A DNA stretch of 64,000 nt from Oscillospiraceae bacterium (GTDB lineage Bacteria > Bacillota > Clostridia > Oscillospirales > Oscillospiraceae). Each line of letters opens with the position of its first letter. Position 1 is the first letter of the stretch. The notes below the pieces were generated by a model that worked only from the letters and a program-made list of their open reading frames with translations, had not been told where the DNA came from and ran no database searches. Positions 42,408 through 48,798 of this stretch are shown here, one piece after another. The stretch is from NCBI GenBank assembly GCA_017434755.1, contig JAFRER010000015.1:62001-126000 (forward strand), written 5' to 3'. The position numbers were made by a program, and so were the translations under genes.

Positions 42408-43988
42408 TTATCTCCTTTCCAGCTTGTAGCGCTTTATCTTCCGGGTTGCAGTCTTTTCAAACTCCGTTTCCCGAAGAACGATTTCACCGATCTGTTTGAA
42501 TGGAGCGAGGCTGCGGTTTATGGGACTGACGATCCGCCACGCCGCGGAGATGTCCGGGATAAGCGACCTGTCTGTAAAGAGCTCCGCTGTTATCTTCCCG
42601 CCGCGCTCATACACGACTGCGTCCAGGATCCCTTCCGCAAGATAGAGCTTTTCTTCCAGTTCTTCCGGAGAGACGTTCTCTCCGTTAGCAAGGATGATCA
42701 GGTTTTTGATCCGGCCTTCGAAATAAAGGCTGCCGTTTTTATCCAGACGTCCGAGGTCACCTGTATGGAACCATCCGTCCCGGAAACTCTCGGCGGTGGA
42801 TTCCGGATCTTTATAGTATCCGGGTGAAACACTGGCGCCGCGGACGCAGATCTCCCGGTCAAGGATCTTGACCTCACAGCACGGCAGACACTGTCCGACG
42901 GAACCAATCACGTTTTTCCCGGGCCTGTTCACGGAAACGACGGGGGAGCATTCCGTGATCCCGTAGCCCTGCAGGATCTCGATCCCCAGAGCCTGAAAGA
43001 AACGGATCAGTTCCGTATCCAAAGCCGCGCCGCCGCACAGAATGGTATGCAGCCTGCCACCGAGCAGTTCCCGCAGCTCACCGAACAGGCGTGCGCTCAA
43101 ATCGAGCCCAATCGCCTGCGTATATCCGCTGAGGCGGACTGCGCGTTGCAGCCTGTCAAGCCTGCCCTGTTTCCGCGCGGTGTTCAGGATCTCCTTATGC
43201 AGCGTCTGAAGGATCAGGGGAACCGCCACAAGGATGGTGGGCTTCCTTTCCCGGAGATTCTTCTTAACCGTCCGCACGCTTTCGTTCAGATACAGCGTGC
43301 CGCCGCAATGCAAGGCTCCCGCTATATATGTCATCATTTCAAACGTATGGCTCAGAGGAAGAAGAGAGAGCCCCACATCCTTTTCCGAGAGAGGCAGCAC
43401 TTCGGTCACGGAACTGATCTGACTTCCCATGTTGCGGTGTGTGAGCATGACGCAGCGTGCTTTTCCCATGGTGCCCGAAGTGAAATACATGGCAGCAACA
43501 GCCTCTGCCTCCAGCTCCGGAAGGCTCTCACGCTCCTCTTCCCTCAGCATCTGAATAAACGTGTGCAGCTCCAGCAGGCAGAGACCGGGAACCTCGTCCG
43601 CGATGACCGATGCGGTCTCGACGCGGCGGCGGTCGTATAAGAGAACGCTGCAGTCCGCCTGCCGGACACAGTCCTCAAGCTCCTGCTGCTGCATCCCGTC
43701 GTGAAGCGGTACGATGACCCGGCCGGCAGAGAGGACCGCAAAATATGCCGCCAGCCATGCGGCACAGGATGGGCCCAGAAGGGCTATATGACTGCGTTGT
43801 CCGAACCCGTCCAGTACGGCGGGTGCTTTCCTGCAGAGACGGAACAGTTCCGCTCCCGTGACATGCGGCATCTCCTCATCCGTGCACAGGAAAAAGGCCG
43901 TGTCGGGGAAGCATTCCTCCGCATGCGCGGCAAGATCACGCATATTTTCATACTTCCGGGAAGCATTCACTGTTCTCACACGTTTCAC
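42408..43988 (-). CDS. AMP-binding acyl-CoA/acyl-ACP synthetase
   Basis: A 526-residue ANL-superfamily adenylating enzyme. The phosphate-binding motif is YFTSGTMGKARCVMLTHRN (about residues 167-185), followed by QGYGITECSP and the hinge block GWFHTGDLGRLDKNG. The C-terminal lysine region RKIKRYKL is present. With the carrier encoded next it most likely activates a fatty or aryl acid and loads it onto that carrier. The first codon appears to be GTG at 43988; overlapping promoter-like boxes (TTGACG, 18 nt, TACTAT) end close to it, so the leader would be very short. Confidence 0.85.
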   Translation of the reverse strand: MKRVRTVNASRKYENMRDLAAHAEECFPDTAFFLCTDEEMPHVTGAELFRLCRKAPAVLDGFGQRSHIALLGPSCAAWLAAYFAVLSAGRVIVPLHDGMQQQELEDCVRQADCSVLLYDRRRVETASVIADEVPGLCLLELHTFIQMLREEERESLPELEAEAVAAMYFTSGTMGKARCVMLTHRNMGSQISSVTEVLPLSEKDVGLSLLPLSHTFEMMTYIAGALHCGGTLYLNESVRTVKKNLRERKPTILVAVPLILQTLHKEILNTARKQGRLDRLQRAVRLSGYTQAIGLDLSARLFGELRELLGGRLHTILCGGAALDTELIRFFQALGIEILQGYGITECSPVVSVNRPGKNVIGSVGQCLPCCEVKILDREICVRGASVSPGYYKDPESTAESFRDGWFHTGDLGRLDKNGSLYFEGRIKNLIILANGENVSPEELEEKLYLAEGILDAVVYERGGKITAELFTDRSLIPDISAAWRIVSPINRSLAPFKQIGEIVLRETEFEKTATRKIKRYKLERR

Positions 43989-44097
43989 CCATTAAAATAG
44001 TAGGTTGATAATATTTTACCCGTCAAATTGGTCTTGTCAATAGTCTTTTTATACGGAAATGCCAAAGAGGGAGCCGAGCAGTCCGGGATGGAAAGGA

Positions 44098-44126
44098 TTG
44101 ACGGGGCCGGGGAAACGATGTATAAC
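44098..44126 (+). promoter_or_regulatory. promoter of the MOSC-mnmA group
   Basis: TTGACG at 44098-44103, 17-nt spacer, TATAAC at 44121-44126. Confidence 0.65.
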
Positions 44127-44170
44127 ATAGTAAAAAGATATGTTTATTTTACGTCGTCGGAGGTGTTCTC

Positions 44171-44617
44171 ATGAGCGAAGGGTCTGCGATGATCAAGGCG
44201 GTGTGCATCAGCGAGCGGAAGGGCCAGCAGAAGCATCCTGTCGGGGCGGTCCATCTGCGGCCGGAGCACGGGATCGTCGGGGATGCCCATGCGGGAAACT
44301 GGCACAGGCAGGTGAGCCTGCTGGGACAGGAGAGTGTGGACCGGCTGCAGGAGAAAATCAGCATCCCTCTTTTGCCCGGCGCTTTTGCGGAGAACATCCT
44401 CTGCGAAGGAATCGAGCTTTATAAGCTTCCCGTGGGAACGAAGCTCCGGGTAGGCACGGCGCTGTGTGAAGTTACCCAGATCGGAAAGGAGTGCCACTCA
44501 GACTGTGCGATCCGTCAGCAGGCGGGTGACTGCGTGATGCCGCGGGAGGGCATTTTTGCCGTTGTGCTGGAAGAGGGCGATGCCAAAGCGGGCGATGAGG
44601 TCACGGTGGTGGAATGA
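44171..44617 (+). CDS. MOSC domain-containing protein
   Basis: A 148-residue stand-alone MOSC domain. These domains occur in molybdenum cofactor sulfurases and carry sulfur through a conserved Cys. Here the pattern GIVGDAHAGNWHRQVSLL and the late Cys in GKECHSDCAIRQQAGDCVM are typical of the short bacterial MOSC group linked with MoaC-like operons. GGAGGTG lies upstream. The next gene, a Cys-rich microprotein, overlaps it by four bases, and mnmA follows. Confidence 0.88.
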   Translation: MSEGSAMIKAVCISERKGQQKHPVGAVHLRPEHGIVGDAHAGNWHRQVSLLGQESVDRLQEKISIPLLPGAFAENILCEGIELYKLPVGTKLRVGTALCEVTQIGKECHSDCAIRQQAGDCVMPREGIFAVVLEEGDAKAGDEVTVVE

Positions 44618-44832
44618 GCAGATCGATCCTTATAAAAGATACAACACGTGAAGAGCGGGAGCAGATTGTTCATCAGGCGCTCTGGGGGGCCTGCGGGGCT
44701 GAATGCGAGTTCTGTTCCGGCTGCGACAACCTGGGCGGCGGACGGATCGAAAGCATTTATCAGCCGTATATCGACGGAGAGATGGAAATCAGCGAAATCA
44801 ACGCGAATTATTCCGCTCCTTTCGTGAAATAG
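44614..44832 (+). CDS. 72-residue Cys-rich protein between MOSC and MnmA
   Basis: Not a family I can name. Four cysteines sit at residues 27, 31, 34 and 37 (CGAECEFCSGC), a spacing suited to a metal or Fe-S site. The rest is polar, with GGGRIESIYQPYIDGE following and no membrane segment. Its ATG overlaps the MOSC stop (ATGA), and the tRNA-thiolation gene starts 32 nt later. I infer a small sulfur- or metal-handling partner of the MOSC protein. Confidence 0.7.
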   Translation: MSRSILIKDTTREEREQIVHQALWGACGAECEFCSGCDNLGGGRIESIYQPYIDGEMEISEINANYSAPFVK

Positions 44833-44864
44833 ACTTGCAAGCAGAAGATCATGGAGCATTCATA

Positions 44865-45929
44865 ATGGAAAAGGTCCTTGTGGGAATGTCCGGAGGTGTG
44901 GACAGCGCGGTGGCTGCATATCTCCTGAAAAAAGCCGGATACGAAGTGATCGGCGTCACGCTCCGTACCTGGCAGTCCGGCGATGGTCCCGAAAGCCGCT
45001 GCTGCGACATCGAGGATGCAAGAAGTGCGGCGGAAGCATTGGGGATCCGGTTTCTTACCGTGAACTGCACACAGGACTTTCAGCGTTATGTAGCGGCCCC
45101 TTTTGCGGAGGAATACCTGCGGGGCAGGACCCCGAATCCCTGCATTGAATGCAACCGCCGCGTCAAATGGGAGAAACTGCTGTTTTATGCGAAAGTGGTC
45201 GGAGCGCGGTATATCGCCACCGGTCATTATGCTTCGGTGGTAAAACGGGATAACGGAAGATATACGGTCAAAAAGGCGCTGCATCCGGAAAAGGACCAGT
45301 CCTATATGCTGTACAGGCTCACACAGGAGCAGCTTGCGGCAACACTTATGCCCCTCGGGGATCTGTACAAGGGAGAGGTGCGGCGCATCGCCGAAGAGGC
45401 AGGGCTGCCGCTTGCTTCGAAGCCGGATTCCCAGGAGGTCTGTTTCGTTACGGAAGGGAACTACGCCGACTATATCCGGGACACGGCAAAAGGAGATCCT
45501 CCGGGCGAAGGGATGTTTGTGGATCTGTCCGGGAATCCGCTGGGCAGACATAAGGGGATCATTCACTATACCGTCGGTCAGAGGAGAGGACTCGGCATCG
45601 CGCTCGGGTATCCGGCCTATGTGAAGGAACTGCGGGCGGATCGGAACGAAGTGGTTCTCGCAGAGGAAGAAGCGCTGTACAGCCGGGAACTTGTGTGCGA
45701 AGATGTCTCTTTCATGGGCATCCCGGGAATGGAAGAAGGGGAAACGCTTTCCTGTGAAGTGAAGATCCGCTACCGTCATGGCGGACAGCGGGCGGAGATC
45801 GCGATGCTGGAGGACAACAGGGTAAAGGTGCATTTTGCCGATCCGGTCAGAGCCGCGGCCCCCGGCCAGTCGGCAGTGTTTTACGACGATTCCGGCTGCA
45901 TTATCGGCGGCGGGATCATCTGTCATTAA
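44865..45929 (+). CDS. mnmA: tRNA-specific 2-thiouridylase
   Basis: A 354-residue enzyme that thiolates U34 of tRNA-Lys, -Glu and -Gln. The PP-loop is SGGVDSAVA (about residues 9-17); the two catalytic cysteines are in NPCIECNRRVKW (about 96) and DSQEVCFV (about 194), and GHYASV lies between. Length fits the family. The start at 44865 has GGAG 11 nt upstream. It is downstream of the MOSC and Cys-rich genes in the same direction; a cysteine desulfurase partner is not in the window. Confidence 0.95.
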   Translation: MEKVLVGMSGGVDSAVAAYLLKKAGYEVIGVTLRTWQSGDGPESRCCDIEDARSAAEALGIRFLTVNCTQDFQRYVAAPFAEEYLRGRTPNPCIECNRRVKWEKLLFYAKVVGARYIATGHYASVVKRDNGRYTVKKALHPEKDQSYMLYRLTQEQLAATLMPLGDLYKGEVRRIAEEAGLPLASKPDSQEVCFVTEGNYADYIRDTAKGDPPGEGMFVDLSGNPLGRHKGIIHYTVGQRRGLGIALGYPAYVKELRADRNEVVLAEEEALYSRELVCEDVSFMGIPGMEEGETLSCEVKIRYRHGGQRAEIAMLEDNRVKVHFADPVRAAAPGQSAVFYDDSGCIIGGGIICH

Positions 45930-45937
45930 AAGAAAAG

Positions 45938-45973
45938 GATCCGGACTGCAGCTGCAGCCCGGATCTGTTTTTC
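45938..45973. terminator. terminator between mnmA and trpB
   Basis: Arms GATCCGG (45938-45944) and CCGGATC (45959-45965) with an inner CTGCAGCTGCAG pairing, followed by TGTTTTTC. Confidence 0.8.
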
Positions 45974-45985
45974 TTTTATACGGAA

Positions 45986-47362
45986 TCAGGTTCCCGGGAC
46001 GACGGGCAGACCTGCGAAGCCTTTTGCAAGATCCTCGTCGGTGGGGATGTAGTCGCTCATCTTGCCGTCGTTGAACTGCTGGTAGGCAACAAGATCAAAG
46101 TAGCCCGTACCGGTGAGGCCGAAGAGGATCGTCTTCTCCTCGCCGGTCTCCTTGCATTTGAGCGCCTCATCGATGGCGGCCTTGATAGCGTGGCTGCTCT
46201 CGGGAGCGGGCAGGATGCCTTCGCAGCGGGCGAACTGCTCCGCCGCCTCAAAGACCGCCGTCTGCTCCACAGCCCTTGCCTCCATGAGCCCGTCATGATA
46301 GAGCTGGCTCAGGATGGTGGACATGCCGTGGAAGCGCAGACCGCCGGCGTGGTTCGGGGAGGGGATGAAGCCGCTGCCCAGCGTGTACATCTTGGCCAGG
46401 GGGCAGATCATGCCGGTATCGCAGAAGTCATAGGCAAATTTTCCTCTGGTGAAGCTGGGGCAGGATGCGGGCTCCACGGCGATGATCCGGTAATCCGCCT
46501 CACCCCGGAGCTTCTCGCCCATAAAGGGGGAGATCAGGCCGCCGAGGTTGGAGCCACCGCCGGCGCAGCCGATAATCATATCCGGCTTCACGCCCAGCTT
46601 GTCAAAGGCCGCCTTGGCCTCCAGGCCGATGATGCTCTGGTGCAGCAGGACCTGATTGAGCACGCTTCCGAGCACATAGCGGTAGCCGGGGTTTTTCACG
46701 GCCACTTCCACCGCCTCGGAGATGGCGCAGCCGAGAGAGCCCGTGGTTCCGGGAAACTCGGCGAGAATCTTGCGGCCGACGTCCGTCTCCATGGAGGGGG
46801 ACGGGGTAACGCTGGCACCGTAGGTCCGCATCACTTCCCGGCGGAAGGGCTTCTGCTCGTAGCTGACCTTCACCATGAACACCTTACAGTCGAGGCCCAG
46901 GTAGGCGCATGCCATGGAGAGTGCCGTGCCCCACTGGCCGGCTCCGGTCTCGGTGGTTACGCCCTTAAGGCCCTGCTTCTTGGCATAGTAGGCCTGGGCG
47001 ATGGCGGAATTGAGCTTATGGCTGCCGGAGGTGTTGTTGCCTTCAAATTTGTAGTAGATCTTTGCCGGCGTGTCGAGGACTTTTTCCAGACAGTAGGCTC
47101 TCACCAGCGGTGAGGGACGGTACATCTTGTAGAAGTCCAGGATTTCCTGCGGAATCGGGATAAACGCGGTGTCGTTATCAAGTTCCTGCTGAACAAGCTC
47201 CTCACAGAAGATCGGGGTGAGCTCTTCGGCACTCAGGGGCTTGCCGGTTCCGGGGTTGAGTAGGGGAGCGGGCTTTACCTTCATGTCCGCTCGGACGTTG
47301 TACCATGCCGTGGGGATCTCGCTTTCGTTAAGGTAGGTCTTGTAGGGGATCTGGCTGCTCAT
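45986..47362 (-). CDS. trpB: tryptophan synthase beta subunit-like enzyme (TrpB2 type)
   Basis: A 458-residue PLP enzyme of the longer TrpB2 group, which joins indole and serine to tryptophan. The PLP lysine is in NNTSGSHKLNSA (about residue 114), followed by TETGAGQWG and the phosphate cup GCAGGGSNLGG (about 265-275). TrpB2 enzymes often lack a TrpA partner, and none is present here, so it probably salvages free indole. A tryptophan T-box controls it. GAAAGGAG precedes the ATG. Confidence 0.92.
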   Translation of the reverse strand: MSSQIPYKTYLNESEIPTAWYNVRADMKVKPAPLLNPGTGKPLSAEELTPIFCEELVQQELDNDTAFIPIPQEILDFYKMYRPSPLVRAYCLEKVLDTPAKIYYKFEGNNTSGSHKLNSAIAQAYYAKKQGLKGVTTETGAGQWGTALSMACAYLGLDCKVFMVKVSYEQKPFRREVMRTYGASVTPSPSMETDVGRKILAEFPGTTGSLGCAISEAVEVAVKNPGYRYVLGSVLNQVLLHQSIIGLEAKAAFDKLGVKPDMIIGCAGGGSNLGGLISPFMGEKLRGEADYRIIAVEPASCPSFTRGKFAYDFCDTGMICPLAKMYTLGSGFIPSPNHAGGLRFHGMSTILSQLYHDGLMEARAVEQTAVFEAAEQFARCEGILPAPESSHAIKAAIDEALKCKETGEEKTILFGLTGTGYFDLVAYQQFNDGKMSDYIPTDEDLAKGFAGLPVVPGT

Positions 47363-47403
47363 TTTCTCGTTCTCCTTTCAGGATGATGGATGTCAGAGGC
47401 AGC

Positions 47404-47680
47404 AAAAAAGCTCCTGCCTCTGCAAGTTTTTTGCAGGGACAAGAGCAAATACACTCCTGCGGTACCACCCGGCTTGGCGCAATGCGCCCTCTCTTACGTG
47501 CCATCACACGTCGGCCCTGTTATAACGGATCGCCGGCTCCGTCGCCCATACTGAGGGATCGCTCCCCGTTCTGTTTGCCCTCGCAGGTCCATTCCTTCGC
47601 GTATCTCCCGCAGTCTCGCACCGGCCGGCTGCTCTCTGAAAGGAAACGTTCGCGGAGTACTCCTCCCGCTCTTCGGTTTA
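47404..47680 (-). ncRNA. tryptophan T-box leader of trpB
   Basis: The minus strand carries the T-box sequence GGGTGGTACCGC (47470-47459), followed by a 16-base terminator stem (47446-47431 with 47425-47410) and a U-run. Upstream, in the stem I region, UGG (47591-47589) followed by A sits in an internal-loop-like context after GGAA and is the likely specifier for Trp, agreeing with the downstream gene. Confidence 0.9.
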
Positions 47681-47687
47681 TGGGTGG

Positions 47688-47716
47688 ATAGTAGCACTAA
47701 CGATTTAAAGTGTCAA
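47688..47716 (-). promoter_or_regulatory. promoter of the trpB T-box transcript
   Basis: On the minus strand TTGACA (47716-47711), 17-nt spacer, TACTAT (47693-47688). Confidence 0.8.
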
Positions 47717-47739
47717 TAGTTTTTTTGTGAAGTATTCTG

Positions 47740-47768
47740 TTTACGTCTGCATGGTGCGGTGATATAAT
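47740..47768 (+). promoter_or_regulatory. promoter of the LysE gene
   Basis: TTTACG at 47740-47745, 17-nt spacer, perfect TATAAT at 47763-47768. Confidence 0.7.
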
Positions 47769-47810
47769 GCCATCAATTGTTAAAAGTATTACCGAAACCG
47801 GAGGGCTGCC

Positions 47811-48398
47811 ATGAAAGCTTGGTATCCCCTGATCGTATATCTCTGCATCCAATGCATCACGCCCGGTCCCAACAACTTCACCTGTCTGTATCTCGGGGCA
47901 AAATACGGGATCAAAGGCTGTGTGCCGTATCTGATCGGGAGCAAGACCGCGCTTTTCATTAAAACGCTGCTGTGCGGCACATTCGACATGGTACTGACAA
48001 ATTACATGCCGGGTATAGCCAGGTGGCTCACATGGATCGGAGCGGCCTACATGGTATATCTCGCGGTGATCATGATGATGTCCGGCTGGAAGGAGTCAAA
48101 GGAGGGGGACCGGTTCAGCGGCGGTACCGTTAGAGACGGGATTTCCCTGCAGATCTTCAACGGAAAGAGCTGGATCGTCGGGCTGAGCATGTTCGCCGTT
48201 TATGTTATGCCGATCAGCCGGAGTTTCGGAGCGGTGCTCTTTGCCACGGTGCTGTTCGTTGCGATCGCACTGATCAGTTCTCTCATCTGGATCGTCTGCG
48301 CCTACGGACTTCACGGATTCATCGAGAAATACAAAAAGCCATTCGGAATCATCATGGGTCTTGCCCTGATCTGGTGCGCCGTGAAGGCCGTGCTGTAG
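47811..48398 (+). CDS. LysE family translocator
   Basis: A 195-residue exporter with about six hydrophobic segments. The opening CITPGPNNFTCLYLGAKYG is the LysE/RhtB signature (PGPxN), and the overall size fits. Members export amino acids such as lysine, threonine or homoserine; cargo unknown. It diverges from the trpB T-box, which makes a tryptophan link tempting but unproven. GGAGGG precedes the ATG. Confidence 0.85.
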   Translation: MKAWYPLIVYLCIQCITPGPNNFTCLYLGAKYGIKGCVPYLIGSKTALFIKTLLCGTFDMVLTNYMPGIARWLTWIGAAYMVYLAVIMMMSGWKESKEGDRFSGGTVRDGISLQIFNGKSWIVGLSMFAVYVMPISRSFGAVLFATVLFVAIALISSLIWIVCAYGLHGFIEKYKKPFGIIMGLALIWCAVKAVL

Positions 48399-48422
48399 AC
48401 CGTACGGACGCATATAAAAACA

Positions 48423-48449
48423 ACGGCCCTGCTGTTTGCAGGGCCGTTT
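48423..48449. terminator. bidirectional terminator between LysE and hypA
   Basis: Perfect ten-base arms 48423-48432 and 48438-48447 with a five-base loop and short T-run. Confidence 0.75.
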
Positions 48450-48456
48450 GCTGTTT

Positions 48457-48798
48457 CTAATAGGCTTCGATCTCGGTGATCGTCATGCCGTTCCCGCCGG
48501 TGGGGATCAGGTGCTCGCCGTCGCAGTCCGGACATTTCATGTTCTCCATGTCCACCGTGAATTCGGCTCCGCAGTCCGCGCATCGCGCCGTTCCCGGAAT
48601 GGAGTTCACGATCAGCTTTGTTTCGGAATAGGCGGTGCCGTCTATGACGGCGTCCCAGCAGTCCAGCATGAAGCGGGGGATCACGCCGCTGAGCGTGCCC
48701 ACCTCGATGGTGACGGAATTCACTCCCTCAAGCTCGTTTTCCTTCACAAGGGAATCGACCTTCTTCAGGAGTGCGTCGCAAAGTCCCAGCTCATGCAT
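48457..48798 (-). CDS. hypA: hydrogenase maturation nickel metallochaperone HypA
   Basis: A 113-residue nickel and zinc protein that delivers nickel with HypB. The nickel-binding N-terminus MHELGL is intact (His2), and the zinc site is CADC (about residues 73-76) and CPDC (about 88-91). Its ATG lies inside the last codons of the large Fe-S flavoprotein gene, with an eight-base overlap, so it is translated from that transcript. The HypB pair is 19 kb away. Confidence 0.93.
   Translation of the reverse strand: MHELGLCDALLKKVDSLVKENELEGVNSVTIEVGTLSGVIPRFMLDCWDAVIDGTAYSETKLIVNSIPGTARCADCGAEFTVDMENMKCPDCDGEHLIPTGGNGMTITEIEAY

Noticed and set aside
47383..47697. Short open frames in the trpB leader
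   Set aside because: They lie within the T-box RNA, whose conserved elements explain the sequence better.
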